DNA of 64,000 nt from CAZVPF01 sp964628195 (GCA_964628195.1 CAZVPF010000015.1:1-64000); one strand, 5' to 3'; numbered from the stretch's first letter, positions 26,581-35,841 are shown. Notes: a model not told the origin generated them from the sequence alone. Program-made: numbers and translations.

Positions 26581-28488
26581 TTATCCTTTCACTTCCCGCA
26601 GATCAACAGAAGCAAGATAAACCCCGGCCCCGGGTTTCTTTGTGCAGCTTATGAAAAAGTCTGCATATTTTGTATCGGCTGGAGCCTTTGCCCCGGCGAT
26701 TTCATGCACGCTGTAAGTTTCCCTTTCAGTCGATAAATTGACGCCCTCCTGGCCGATAAATTCGCTGTCAGCATCAAAGAAACGCACAAACCCCATTGCG
26801 TTTTGTACATTTTCCGTCTTCGCCGTAAACCATACCGAATAAAGCTTGCCGCCCTTTGCCCCAATCGGCACCGAATGCATACCGAAACTGCTCGTATCAT
26901 TGTCCGAAAGCGGCCTTAATACCGCTGCATTGCCTTGATCGCCGCCGTCTTTGATAACAACAATCTCGGACTTATCAGCAAGCCATCGATCAGGCCGCAA
27001 GCCCTTAACTTTCTCAAAATCACCATTTTCGAGCAAGTTACCCCCTGCCGGCGGAAGTTTCGGCGTTCTTGCCGTAAACTTAAACATCGAATTTCGGCAC
27101 GGATCGCCCTTTTCGTCCAGCCACTTTTTCATCCTCTCCCGCATCATATTCAGCGTGTCAAAATGCCCTGGCTTAAATGCAAGGTTGTCCATCGCCCACG
27201 GGTCACGCTCAATATCATAAAGCTCCTCCGGGGTGCGCTGCTTGTAAAAATCAACACGCTTTGCGATTTCGGCATCCTTTGCCGCCCCGTCGTACATAAT
27301 CGGGATCATGTTATCTGCAATAAAAATATTATCGCTGTCCTCCCATGCAACCCACTCATTATAAATATATGTCCACTTCTTCGTGTGAATCGCCCGCTGA
27401 TTGAGGGTCCGTGTGTGGGCCCTTATAAAAACACAATATCCAGCGTCAAAGCCTTCGAGTTTGCGACCAGAAAGCGCGGCGGCGAAGGACCTGCCGTCCA
27501 TTTTTTTCGGCTGTTCAATGCCGGCTAGATCGAGAACAGTAGGCATAAAGTCGTAACCGTTAACAAAGTTATCCTTATCAACGCTGCCGGGCCTTACCAG
27601 GCCGGGTTGGCGGATTATCATCGGAGTCTGGTTTGACTGCCTGTAAACCCCGCCTTTGGCAAAAGGCAGCGGGGCCCCGTTATCCGACATAAAGATAACG
27701 CAGGTGTCATCCAGCCGTGCCTCTTCCAGCGCATCGAGGATCATCCCTATGCTGTCGTCGGCCCGCTTGCACGAGTTAAGATACTCGCAAACTTCCCGCC
27801 TGACATCCGGCAGGTCCGGCAGGAAACCGGGAACTTCTATTTCATCAGGCTTATAGACTCTTGAGGGTCTCGGCGGCTCATTTTTGCCCCAGATTTTCTT
27901 CTCCTTCTCACTGGTTGCGAATGGTCGGTGCGGGTCGGTAATATTAACAAGCAGGAAGAATGGGTTGCCCGTCTCTTTGGCTTTATCCGTAAACTCCCGG
28001 ACCATCGCGGGATATTGCTTCGGGTCCCTGCCGCCGGCGGGAAGGGAATGAACAATATAATCCCAGTCGCTTTCCGCGGCAGGGGCGTAATGCGAAACCT
28101 TGCCGACGATACCGGTATAATAACCCCCGCTCCGCAAAACCTCGCCCAGCCGCGGTACAAACGGGCTAATGGGGTTAAAGCCTATGGTTCCGTTATGATG
28201 AGGCAGCGAACCGGTTATCCACACCGACCTGCTTGGCTGACATATCGAAACCGTTACAAATGCCTGTTCAAACTTCATGCCCTCGATCGCCAGCCGGTCA
28301 ATATTCGGGGTGATATCCGGCGTTTTATTGCCGTAACAGCCCGGCGTTTCGAAGCTCATATCATCGACCGTTATCACGAGAAAGTTCGGACGCTTCGGCA
28401 GTTCCTTGCCCATGCCCGAAACAAACGCACTTAGCGAAATCCCCGCAGTCGTCAAAGCCGCACTTTTAAGGAAATTTCTCCTGTTCAT
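26581..28488 (-). CDS. Tat-exported sulfatase with C-terminal extension (S1)
   Basis: 635 residues. Tat signal NRRNFLKSAALTTAG, then the sulfatase core: NFLVITVDDMSFETPGCYG (metal ligands), ICQPSRSVWITG (C-x-P-S-R, Cys near 83), and CVIFMSDNGAPL. The core ends near residue 480. After a linker a separate beta-rich domain follows (about 490-635, GNLLENGDFEKVKG), which resembles carbohydrate-binding modules. It should act on a sulfated glycan outside the cytoplasm; the sequence resembles heparan-N-sulfatase/iduronate-sulfatase-like members, but specificity is unknown. Start behind GGAGA. It ends 127 bases before the regulator gene on the same strand. Confidence 0.87.
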   Translation of the reverse strand: MNRRNFLKSAALTTAGISLSAFVSGMGKELPKRPNFLVITVDDMSFETPGCYGNKTPDITPNIDRLAIEGMKFEQAFVTVSICQPSRSVWITGSLPHHNGTIGFNPISPFVPRLGEVLRSGGYYTGIVGKVSHYAPAAESDWDYIVHSLPAGGRDPKQYPAMVREFTDKAKETGNPFFLLVNITDPHRPFATSEKEKKIWGKNEPPRPSRVYKPDEIEVPGFLPDLPDVRREVCEYLNSCKRADDSIGMILDALEEARLDDTCVIFMSDNGAPLPFAKGGVYRQSNQTPMIIRQPGLVRPGSVDKDNFVNGYDFMPTVLDLAGIEQPKKMDGRSFAAALSGRKLEGFDAGYCVFIRAHTRTLNQRAIHTKKWTYIYNEWVAWEDSDNIFIADNMIPIMYDGAAKDAEIAKRVDFYKQRTPEELYDIERDPWAMDNLAFKPGHFDTLNMMRERMKKWLDEKGDPCRNSMFKFTARTPKLPPAGGNLLENGDFEKVKGLRPDRWLADKSEIVVIKDGGDQGNAAVLRPLSDNDTSSFGMHSVPIGAKGGKLYSVWFTAKTENVQNAMGFVRFFDADSEFIGQEGVNLSTERETYSVHEIAGAKAPADTKYADFFISCTKKPGAGVYLASVDLREVKG

Positions 28489-28544
28489 AGTATCTCCATG
28501 TAATGAATTGTTGTTATGTAAACGGTCGCAAAGGGCTGGGCGGA

Positions 28545-29126
28545 CTATGTGAAATCAAAACCTATTTTGCCCGTTGCGGCGAAATGATACAGCAAACCCC
28601 ATGCCTTGGCTGCAACTCTGGCCCCGGACCTCAGCAGGTTCTGTATGTCGTCCACATCCATAAGTATCGTCTCTATCTGCTCGTGCGGCTGGAGGTAATC
28701 GTTGCTTGCCGTGCCGTCGGCCTCGAGCAGGACCATCACGCAGCTTTCGTCGGACATGCCCGCCGACGAATAAACCGGCATGGAAGTATGCAGTATCCGC
28801 CTGACATCCAGTCCGGTCTCCTCCTTAAGCTCTCGCACAGTTGTGGTCTCGACCGTCTCTCCCTCGTCGATCAGGCCGGCAGGGAACCCGTACTCGTAAT
28901 CCCATATAGGCACACGAAACTCCCTGGTCATTACCAGCCGGACACCATCGGGGGTGTGCAGGATGGGCACTATGAAAACCGCATCAGGCTGCCCTGCCGC
29001 TTTGACCGGCTCGGACTTGCGGGAACACATAACCCAGGTGTGCCTGCGGTTGTCGGCCCGGTCGTAAACAACATTGTAAAGGTTCAGCCACTTCTGATCC
29101 GTCAGCTTCTCAAGCTCAAATCCCAT
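28545..29126 (-). CDS. Nudix hydrolase, ADP-ribose pyrophosphatase-like
   Basis: 193 residues. The Nudix box is complete: G-x5-E-x7-R-E-L-x-E-E-x-G-L (from GLIDEGE to RELKEETGL, about residues 91-113), with the usual preceding strand EYGFPAG. The E-F-P-A-G-like approach to the box and the length suggest an ADP-ribose or nucleoside-diphosphate-sugar hydrolase. It is cytoplasmic. It precedes the sulfatase on the same strand, 56 bases apart, so they may be co-transcribed without functional link. Confidence 0.85.
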   Translation of the reverse strand: MGFELEKLTDQKWLNLYNVVYDRADNRRHTWVMCSRKSEPVKAAGQPDAVFIVPILHTPDGVRLVMTREFRVPIWDYEYGFPAGLIDEGETVETTTVRELKEETGLDVRRILHTSMPVYSSAGMSDESCVMVLLEADGTASNDYLQPHEQIETILMDVDDIQNLLRSGARVAAKAWGLLYHFAATGKIGFDFT

Positions 29127-29380
29127 ATCGCGCCCTTTCCGATCATCTCACAAATTTCGCCAATTGTACCAAACCGCCGGATAATTACAAGTACACAATA
29201 CCACAGCGGCAAAGCCGCCCCGGCACTGGGGTTATAATCACGTGATGTTTTGCTCAAGCGGGTAATTGGCAGGTGGTTCTAAAAAATGATTATTTTTATT
29301 TGCCATTTCTGTTTTTGTATGTATATTTATGAATCTATGCATAATGACAAAAGTGGATAAAAATTAACGGTAATTAAAAT
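29127..29380. other. Divergent intergenic region
   Basis: About 250 AT-rich bases between the leftward Nudix gene and the rightward EIIA gene. It should hold both promoters. A TTGTAT and a CATAAT are present before the EIIA gene but with a 19-base spacer, so the promoter is uncertain. No gene seen. Confidence 0.35.
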
Positions 29381-29839
29381 ATGATATTGACACAAATCTT
29401 GCAGCCTGCGTGTATTAAGTGCCCTCTTGAGGGCGGTGATAAGGAATCAGCGATAACTGAGCTTGTTGACGTTCTTGCGGCGAACAATCTTCTCGATCAG
29501 CGTGACACGGTGCTTGAGGCGGTTTTGATGCGTGAGGAGACCCGAAGCACGGGCATTGGGTCAGGTATAGCGATTCCTCACGGCAAGTGCACGGGTGTTA
29601 AGGAACTCGTGATGGCAGTGGGTATCGCGAAGGAGCCTGTCGATTTTAACAGTATCGACGGCAAGCCGGTTACGATAATCGTTCTGCTTGCATCGCCGAC
29701 GGACAGGACGGGCCCGCATATCCAGGCACTGGCGAGGATAAGCAGGATGATGCTCGACGAGGAGTTCAAGCAGAAACTGGAAAAGGCAGCTTCGCCCGAA
29801 GATGTTTACGAGCTTATCAGCGCGAAAGAATCTGAGTAG
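29381..29839 (+). CDS. PTS EIIA protein, fructose/PtsN type
   Basis: 152 residues forming one EIIA domain of the mannitol/fructose family. The phosphorylated His lies in GIAIPHGKC (His near 67), preceded by the conserved MLREE-like VLMREETRSTGIG. No EIIB or EIIC partner is encoded nearby, so a regulatory role like PtsN (EIIA-Ntr) is more likely than sugar uptake. It is followed directly by a strong terminator and then by the truncated sulfatase starts. Confidence 0.85.
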   Translation: MILTQILQPACIKCPLEGGDKESAITELVDVLAANNLLDQRDTVLEAVLMREETRSTGIGSGIAIPHGKCTGVKELVMAVGIAKEPVDFNSIDGKPVTIIVLLASPTDRTGPHIQALARISRMMLDEEFKQKLEKAASPEDVYELISAKESE

Positions 29840-29847
29840 CACCACGG

Positions 29848-29870
29848 CCCGCCATTGAGCGGGTTTTTTT
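29848..29870 (+). terminator. Rho-independent terminator of the EIIA gene
   Basis: CCCGC (29848-29852), six-base loop, GCGGG (29859-29863), followed by seven Ts. It starts eight bases after the EIIA stop codon and should isolate the debris downstream from the EIIA promoter. Confidence 0.85.
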
Positions 29871-29893
29871 GTGTTTGTAAAGGGGCAAACTTC

Positions 29894-30025
29894 ATGGACC
29901 GACGAAGCTTTTTGAGGCGAACGGGTTCGGCTGTCTTTGCCGCACTTTTGGCTGGTTGCGGCCGGGTCAGGACCGGCGCAGCAGGCAGCGGATCGCAGGA
30001 CAGGCCCAATATTATTTATATATGA
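29894..30025 (+). pseudogene. Truncated Tat sulfatase start (first fragment)
   Basis: 43 codons: a twin-arginine signal (MDRRSFLRRTG), a hydrophobic stretch with lipobox-like LLAGCG, and RPNIIYI, the first beta strand of S1 sulfatases, after which a stop codon follows at once. Normally this strand continues into the Asp-Asp metal site. The rest of the gene is absent. This reads as the 5' remnant of a sulfatase gene cut after its first strand. Confidence 0.75.
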
Positions 30026-30028
30026 AAG

Positions 30029-30100
30029 ATGAACCTTGAACGGTATCTGAAGGAAAACGAACAGCATATTGACAGTGCTATCGAACATTATAAATTATGA
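30029..30100 (+). pseudogene. Short 5' gene fragment, polyprenyl-synthetase-like
   Basis: 23 codons (MNLERYLKENEQHIDSAIEH and three more) then TGA. The pattern resembles the N-terminal helix of polyprenyl (farnesyl/geranylgeranyl) diphosphate synthases, but the piece is too short to be sure. Its stop overlaps the start of the next fragment (ATGA). It may be a remnant or a spurious reading frame. Confidence 0.35.
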
Positions 30101-30420
30101 ACAGGAGAGCATTTATAAGTTCTTTGACCCGATCGGGAATCGGGTTGGCTGCGTCTGTTACATTTGGCGGGGCATCTTGTGCGCGTAAGAAAATCAGCGG
30201 ACTGCAGGGCGGCAAGTCAAAGCGGGTGAACATACTGTTTCTAATGGACGACCAGCACCGTGCCGATGCTGTATCATACGAAAACAAATGGGTCAAAACG
30301 CCAAATCTTGAACGGCTCGCGGAAGAAGGGGCGAGATTTACGCGGGCGTATTCCTCGGTTCCCTCCTGCATTGCTCAGAAAAAATCTCAATGCTTCGGGC
30401 GAAACTTTCCGGAGTCCTGA
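30097..30420 (+). pseudogene. Truncated Tat sulfatase start (second fragment)
   Basis: 107 codons. Tat-like signal MNRRAFISSLTRSGIG, then VNILFLMDDQHRADAVSY (first metal site), TPNLERLAEEGARFTRAYS, and SVPSC, where Cys (residue 91) is the formylglycine position. The motif then breaks: C-I-A-Q replaces C-x-P-x-R and 16 unrelated codons lead to a stop. The remaining three quarters of a sulfatase are missing. In another frame, 30372-30443 could encode the tail of an unrelated protein (EKISMLRAKLSGVLK), so a deletion junction near 30369 is likely. No activity is possible. Confidence 0.85.
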
Positions 30421-30439
30421 AAAGCGACGACATATCTTA

Positions 30440-31627
30440 TTAAGCGGGCACGCCTTCTGTTTTAATGCGCCTGCCGACTTCGCGAAGGGTGACCACGTCC
30501 TGAGGATGTATCGATCCGTCGGGCAGCGGACCCGTGTTCAGCAGCAGGTTCGAGTTCTGCTTTGCCGCTGAGCCGAGCATTTCCATTACTTCATCGGGCC
30601 CCTTGTGTTCGGACTCTTCGACGTAGCCCCACATTCGCGGCTGGAGAGTGTCGCATACTTCGTTATATTTGTGCTGATTGACCGACCATGCCATTTCGGC
30701 AATATGACCAGGGGTTGGGCCGTATAATTTTCGTATCATCTCGGCCATGCTGTGGCCTTTTCTTTCCGGTGCGGCGAAGTCCTCTGTTCCGGTTACGCCC
30801 TGCTTGAAGCTTATCAATGTGCCGGGACTTAGCTGCTTGATCATTCCGTAAGTACGGTTAATCGGGAAAAGGTCCGGCCTGCCGAAATAACCAATAAACG
30901 GGTCGAACCATATTCCGGCGATATGTCCGTAATTGGTCAGGAGTTCCCGGACGTGCGTTTCGGCGTATTCCATATATATTTGAAAATCTTCGTCCTTTTG
31001 CCATTTGTAACCGGGCTGGGGTTCGGGGTAATCAGGCTGAACACGGTCGTTGAATTTGCGCGGATAGAAATACGGGTGCTGCCAGTCAGCGGCAAGTGAG
31101 TAGTAAAGGAACAGGCCGAGCTTTTTTTCATGGCAGGCATCGGACAGTTCGCCGACCAGGTCGCGCCTGGCTGGGCTGTTTACACTGTTATAGTCGGTCG
31201 TACCGGTGCCGAAAAGACAAAAGCCGTCGTGGTGCTTGCTTGTTATATTGATGTATTTCATGCCCGCTTCACAGGCAAGTTCGGTAATGAAGTCGGCATC
31301 GAATTTTTCAGCGGTGAACGTGTCCTTCAGCTTTTTGTACTCGGCGACGGGTATCTGTTCGCGGTACTGGACCCACTCACCTCTGCCGAGTTGACTGTAT
31401 AAACCGTAGTGCATAAACAGGCCGAATTTCGCTTCGTGGAACCACTTGACAGTGCCGAGACGAGGGTCGTTTTTGTAGAGTTCGCTGTAGTTCTCGGCGT
31501 ACGAAGGTACTGACGTAAGAGACTTTACTGGTTTTGGCGCGGGTTTGCCCATAGCCAAAGCTGAATTTGCAGTCAATAAGAATCCGCCAAACCCTGTGCA
31601 GCCTCCGATAAAATCCCTTCTATCCAT
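30440..31627 (-). CDS. Tat-exported alpha-L-fucosidase, GH29
   Basis: 395 residues. Tat signal MDRRDFIGG, hydrophobic core and Ala-rich cleavage region (about 1-27). GH29 markers: WFHEAKFGLFMHYGLYS, YINITSKHHDGFCLF, and IAGIWFDPF, whose Asp near 240 is the nucleophile position. LLLNTGPLPDGSI ends the barrel. It releases alpha-L-fucose from glycans such as fucoidan or host glycoconjugates. It is single-domain, without the C-terminal beta-sandwich of longer members. Its stop overlaps the end of the debris region on the other strand; upstream lies the phosphorylase gene on the same strand, 50 bases away. Confidence 0.9.
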   Translation of the reverse strand: MDRRDFIGGCTGFGGFLLTANSALAMGKPAPKPVKSLTSVPSYAENYSELYKNDPRLGTVKWFHEAKFGLFMHYGLYSQLGRGEWVQYREQIPVAEYKKLKDTFTAEKFDADFITELACEAGMKYINITSKHHDGFCLFGTGTTDYNSVNSPARRDLVGELSDACHEKKLGLFLYYSLAADWQHPYFYPRKFNDRVQPDYPEPQPGYKWQKDEDFQIYMEYAETHVRELLTNYGHIAGIWFDPFIGYFGRPDLFPINRTYGMIKQLSPGTLISFKQGVTGTEDFAAPERKGHSMAEMIRKLYGPTPGHIAEMAWSVNQHKYNEVCDTLQPRMWGYVEESEHKGPDEVMEMLGSAAKQNSNLLLNTGPLPDGSIHPQDVVTLREVGRRIKTEGVPA

Positions 31628-31677
31628 AAAGCGATTCTTCTTAAAACAATTAGTTTTGATAAATTTGTTAAAAGCAC

Positions 31678-34329
31678 TTAAACCGTCTGGTATTCAGGCT
31701 CCGGCTCGGGCTGGCGTCTGCCTTCCCACAGCACAAGGCCCGGCTCGTAGGGGTCGACCATATCAGGGTGCGAAGGCATTATACGCAGAGCGAAACCGTA
31801 ATGACCCGATTTCTCACAGGGCACAACACCTGTAAATATACTGTAGACACCATCGCTTGCGGACTGATCGAAGCCCATTCTCTGGACATCGCCGTCTATT
31901 ATATTTTCGCCCGAATCGACCTTCCCGTAGAATATCTCAACAGCGACATCGTCGGGGGCGAGACTGCCGAGATTGACCTTAGCATTGACCCGAAGACTGC
32001 AGCCGACCTCAAGCTGCGGCTGCTTGTCATTTAGGTTGTAGACATCTTTTCCGTCGTCGATAAGAACCTCGACATCTTCGATGGAAAGTTCGCTCCATGC
32101 TTTCTTGACCTTTGTTTTCCAGTGCGAAAGTTCGCGTATGCGGTCCATGGAGCCGGTGCAAAGCTGCTGCCACCTGCTGGCCGAGGGCATGTAAAACTTA
32201 CGCGTATACTCGGCGACCATCCTGTTTGTGTTGAATCGCGGACAGCACCACTTTATGGTTGTTTTCATTCGCGCTATCCATTCGCGCGGGGTTCGGTCGT
32301 CGCTGCCGAGGTTGTAATAAAGGGGTATGACTTCTTCTTCGAGCAGGTTGAACATAGCGTCGGATTCGACGGCGTCCTGGTACTGCTTGTCTTCGTAGCT
32401 TTCGCCTGCACCGATTACCCAGCCGCCGTCCGGGACGTAGCCTTCGCACCACCAGCCGTCCAGTGTACTGAGGTTCAATATGCCGTTTACGGCAGCTTTC
32501 ATTCCGCTTGTTCCGCTTGCTTCGAGGGGTCTGCGCGGGTTGTTCAGCCAGACGTCAACCCCTTCGACGAGATACCTCGCGACGTTCATATCATAATCTT
32601 CGAGAAAGACGATTCGGCCGCGAACGGGCTCCTGTGACGCAAAGTGGACAATCTGTCGAATGATGTCCTTGCCGCCGTTGTCGCGGGGGTGTGCCTTTCC
32701 TGCGAATATAATCTGCAGCGGTTTTTCGCTGTCGCTTAAAAGGCGTATGAGACGCTGGGCATCGCGAAGGATAAGGTTGCCGCGTTTATATGTCGCGAAC
32801 CGTCTTGCGAAACCGATTGTCAAAGCTTCGGGGTCGAGGGCTTCCTGGGCGCGGCTTAGGTCGCGTCTGAATGCTCCCCGCCTCTGCATCTGCATGACGA
32901 GTCTTTTGCGGGTAAAGTTAACGAGTCTTTCCTTGCATCGCTGGTGGATGCGCCAGAGTTCCTCGTCCGGTATCTGGTCGATGCTGTCCCAGACGGACTG
33001 GTCGACGACTCCTTCGGCCCAGTTGCTTCCGAGGTAACGCTCGAAGAGGTCGTTCATATCGCTGCTTAGCCAGCTTTTGATGTGAATTCCGTTGGTAATG
33101 GATTTGATCGGGACCTCATCGAGGGGAAGTTCCGTCCAGAGCCCATGCCACATTCGCCTTGACGTGTCGCCGTGAAGTTCACTGACTCCGTTTCGATGCG
33201 CGCTCATTTTTATCGCGAGGACAGGCATTTTGAATTTTTCTTTTTCGTCTTCCGGGTCGACCCTGCCCAGCGCGAGAAACTGCTTGCGGTTGATGCCGAG
33301 CTTGCCGTAATAATGACCGAAATACTTGTCCATGAGCTCGATCTCGAATTCGTCGTTTCCGGCTGCGACGGGGGTGTGGACTGTGAATATATTGCCCGTG
33401 CGAGCCGCTTCGACTGCTTCGTCAAAGGTCATATTCTTTTTGTTACGCAGCCTTCTTACGCGTTCCAGGGCCATAAACGCGGCGTGGCCTTCGTTCATGT
33501 GGCAGACGCCGGGCTCGATGCCCATTGCTATCAAGGCCTTGAGCCCGCCTATGCCGAGGATTATCTCCTGGCAAATACGTGTTTCGTTATCGCCGCCGTA
33601 AAGCTGCTCGGTCAGTCTCCTGTCTTTCGGGCTGTTGTCTGCTATATTTGTGTCGAGCAGGTAAAGACAAACGCGGCCAACGTTGAGTTTCCATATTTGT
33701 GCGCGGACTATTCGCGAGGGAAACTGGACACCGATAGTGAGCGGACGCTTGGTTTTCTTGCGGACCAGCTCGATCGGCATACTGTAAAAATCGTTTTCCT
33801 TAAGGTGCTCCTGCTGCCAGCCGTCGCTGTTGAGGTACTGCCTGAAATATCCTTTCTGGTACATCAGGCCAACCCCGACAAGGGGCACACCGAGGTCCGA
33901 GGCACTTTTCAAATGGTCACCGGCGAGAACACCCAGACCGCCGGAGTAGATCGGTATGCTTTCGTGGATGCCGAACTCGGCACTGAAGTACGCAACCATA
34001 GGCTGGTTTTCTGTGTTTTCCCTGTCATAAGTAGTGTCGAACCAGCGGTAGGCATTGAGGCACTCCTGCATTTTTTCCTTAGCCTGGGCAAGCTGGTATA
34101 AAAATCCGTCGTTTTCGGCAAGGTCCATCAGCCGGGACTGGCTGACCATGCCGAGCATTGCGACGGGATTGTGTTCGCTTTTTTCCCACAGTTCCACATC
34201 TATGCGTTTGAATAACTCCACCACTTCGGAATCCCACGCCCAGAATACATTTTTGGCAATAAGTTTGAGGTCACTGAGCTTCTCGGGCAGGTTGGGCTTG
34301 ACTGTAAACGTCCTTATCATTGTCTGCAT
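31678..34329 (-). CDS. Alpha-glucan (glycogen/maltodextrin) phosphorylase
   Basis: About 883 residues, GT35 family of the long-N-terminal (TIGR02094-like) branch, which starts with a helical DUF3417-like region (about 1-120, LKLIAKNVFWAWDSEVVELF). VAYFSAEFGIHESIPIYSGG and LGVLAGDHLKSASDLG follow. The pyridoxal-phosphate lysine is in EASGTSGMKAAVNG (Lys near 611). It releases glucose-1-phosphate from alpha-1,4-glucans in the cytoplasm. A beta-rich tail (about 760-870) follows. The start is ATG 34329 behind GGAAAG. A TATAAT box at 34367-34362 on the minus strand gives a likely promoter with a weak -35. Confidence 0.92.
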   Translation of the reverse strand: MQTMIRTFTVKPNLPEKLSDLKLIAKNVFWAWDSEVVELFKRIDVELWEKSEHNPVAMLGMVSQSRLMDLAENDGFLYQLAQAKEKMQECLNAYRWFDTTYDRENTENQPMVAYFSAEFGIHESIPIYSGGLGVLAGDHLKSASDLGVPLVGVGLMYQKGYFRQYLNSDGWQQEHLKENDFYSMPIELVRKKTKRPLTIGVQFPSRIVRAQIWKLNVGRVCLYLLDTNIADNSPKDRRLTEQLYGGDNETRICQEIILGIGGLKALIAMGIEPGVCHMNEGHAAFMALERVRRLRNKKNMTFDEAVEAARTGNIFTVHTPVAAGNDEFEIELMDKYFGHYYGKLGINRKQFLALGRVDPEDEKEKFKMPVLAIKMSAHRNGVSELHGDTSRRMWHGLWTELPLDEVPIKSITNGIHIKSWLSSDMNDLFERYLGSNWAEGVVDQSVWDSIDQIPDEELWRIHQRCKERLVNFTRKRLVMQMQRRGAFRRDLSRAQEALDPEALTIGFARRFATYKRGNLILRDAQRLIRLLSDSEKPLQIIFAGKAHPRDNGGKDIIRQIVHFASQEPVRGRIVFLEDYDMNVARYLVEGVDVWLNNPRRPLEASGTSGMKAAVNGILNLSTLDGWWCEGYVPDGGWVIGAGESYEDKQYQDAVESDAMFNLLEEEVIPLYYNLGSDDRTPREWIARMKTTIKWCCPRFNTNRMVAEYTRKFYMPSASRWQQLCTGSMDRIRELSHWKTKVKKAWSELSIEDVEVLIDDGKDVYNLNDKQPQLEVGCSLRVNAKVNLGSLAPDDVAVEIFYGKVDSGENIIDGDVQRMGFDQSASDGVYSIFTGVVPCEKSGHYGFALRIMPSHPDMVDPYEPGLVLWEGRRQPEPEPEYQTV

Positions 34330-34495
34330 CACTTTCCGTTTAATAAAATGTCCGAACTGATATTATACGCTGTTTAATCGGCATTATCACTATTTATCTT
34401 AATATATCGAACCAGATTAAATTTGTCTGATAAGTAAATAACTCTCAACTTAACGGAATTGGTTATTGCTGCATATCCGGAATATCACTTTTTTG

Positions 34496-34978
34496 TCAAA
34501 GGTTTTTCCTGAACACGAGCATATCAGTATCATCCGGCAGGTAATTATCCACCCTTCCTGCCTGGGTCATTCCCATTGAGCGGTAAAACTTTGCCGCAGT
34601 TGCGAAATCGGGCCTGTCATAGGTCTCGACAAATATTTTTTTATATCCGAGCTTTCGGGCCATTTTTTCGCACTGAACGAACATTTCCCTGCCGAGCCCG
34701 GCACCGCGGAAGGAGGGACTGACGGCGAACCAGCCGAGCCAGACATTTTCATCGGGGCCCCATTCGTAATGGTGAAGGCCGGAAAGGCCGATAATTTGGT
34801 CGCCGCTGCGGAACAGTAAATAAACACGGCCGTCGTCGAGACCCGCTGATTTGCCTTGAAAATGGTTATGAAAACATTTTCGGCTGTATCGGCCCTGCTG
34901 GGGGTTCATTGCGGCGGTTATGAACTGTGCCGCGGGTTCGATGTCATTTATTTGCATTTCCTGAAATTTGTATTCCAA
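34496..34978 (-). CDS. GNAT-family N-acetyltransferase
   Basis: About 160 residues. The acetyl-CoA binding motif A is clear: WFAVSPSFRGAGLGREMF, with R-G-x-G-x-G-like spacing, then KMARKLGYKKIFVET and the C-terminal AAKFYRSMGMTQAGR. The acceptor is unknown. I place the start at TTG 34978, eight bases after GGAG; an ATG at 34999 would add seven residues but has no ribosome site, and longer readings are unlikely. It diverges from the unknown protein behind the consensus promoter. Confidence 0.75.
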   Translation of the reverse strand: MEYKFQEMQINDIEPAAQFITAAMNPQQGRYSRKCFHNHFQGKSAGLDDGRVYLLFRSGDQIIGLSGLHHYEWGPDENVWLGWFAVSPSFRGAGLGREMFVQCEKMARKLGYKKIFVETYDRPDFATAAKFYRSMGMTQAGRVDNYLPDDTDMLVFRKNL

Positions 34979-35108
34979 AGAAGTCACTCCGAAAACCATT
35001 AACAATACTTTTGCGGGACACTCTATCTTATTTGCTGTTAACATACGATGCAAACATAATTGACGGCCCGGCTGGGGAGTTTGGCCGTTTTTGGGATGTT
35101 TGAATTCA

Positions 35109-35137
35109 TTGACAGGATTTGTGCGATTGTGTATAAT
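35109..35137 (+). promoter_or_regulatory. Perfect sigma70 consensus promoter
   Basis: TTGACA (35109-35114), exactly 17 bases, TATAAT (35132-35137). Transcription should begin near 35144, leaving a 30-base leader before the unknown protein at 35175. Confidence 0.85.
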
Positions 35138-35174
35138 TTGGGTATATAACAGAACTAAAATACGGAGAAATGCC

Positions 35175-35771
35175 ATGGCGAACAGTACACCTGCGGCTCT
35201 CGAGCTCATGTTCATGCTTAACAACGGACAGAAACTGAAGTATATCGAGCCGGACCGGGAAAACGCGAGGGAGTTTTTGAAGAAGGTTCGTCCGCAGAAG
35301 GTTTTTACCGAGACGATCCATATCGCCGAGTATAACAATCTTACCGGTATAATGCCGGATTCGGTCAGTTGGATTTTCTTTCGGACGCATGAGTCGATAA
35401 GCTGGCCTTACCCGTCGCATTTGACGGGTGCGAAGATCATCACACGCGAGGAATTTACCAAGGCCGTGCCGGGCGAGATAGATGATATCGTGGAAAATCT
35501 TAACTCGGATTCGCAGGGAAAACCCGTTCGTCTGTACTGGCACCTTGTCATGAAAGAGGGGACGAATTTTTATTTTAAGGTCAACTCGAGGACGCTTATA
35601 CGCATGGACAAGCTGCAGGCGCCGAAGGTTATCGCGGAGCTTTCGGCTTTTCACGCGACTTCGGACAGGGGCGCGGTTGTGGTGAATATGGCAAACGTTA
35701 TTTCGTGGACCTCGTACCCCCCTCCGCTGGAGTTCGGGCCAAATACGTGGGAACTGAAACACATACCTTAG
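35175..35771 (+). CDS. Unknown cytoplasmic protein
   Basis: 198 residues, no signal peptide, no membrane segment and no motif I recognise. Two halves appear related in composition: the first (about 1-95) contains LKYIEPDRENAREFLKKV and VSWIFFRTHES, the second (about 95-198) RLYWHLVMKEGTNFYFKV and VVVNMANVISWTSYPPP. The SW motif appears in both. ATG 35175 lies seven bases after GGAGA. The gene has a perfect promoter, so expression may be high and constitutive. It ends 138 bases before ahcY, which has its own promoter. It may be lineage-specific. Confidence 0.75.
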   Translation: MANSTPAALELMFMLNNGQKLKYIEPDRENAREFLKKVRPQKVFTETIHIAEYNNLTGIMPDSVSWIFFRTHESISWPYPSHLTGAKIITREEFTKAVPGEIDDIVENLNSDSQGKPVRLYWHLVMKEGTNFYFKVNSRTLIRMDKLQAPKVIAELSAFHATSDRGAVVVNMANVISWTSYPPPLEFGPNTWELKHIP

Positions 35772-35841
35772 AGCGGAAGATAGAAATCACAGATCAAACA
35801 GCGTTTTCAGTGGTCAAGAAAGAGGGTTTTCGATTTTTCAT

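Noticed and set aside
29255..29285. TTGGCAG-type sequence resembling a sigma54 -24 element before the EIIA gene.
   Set aside because: The -12 TTGC element is absent at the right distance.
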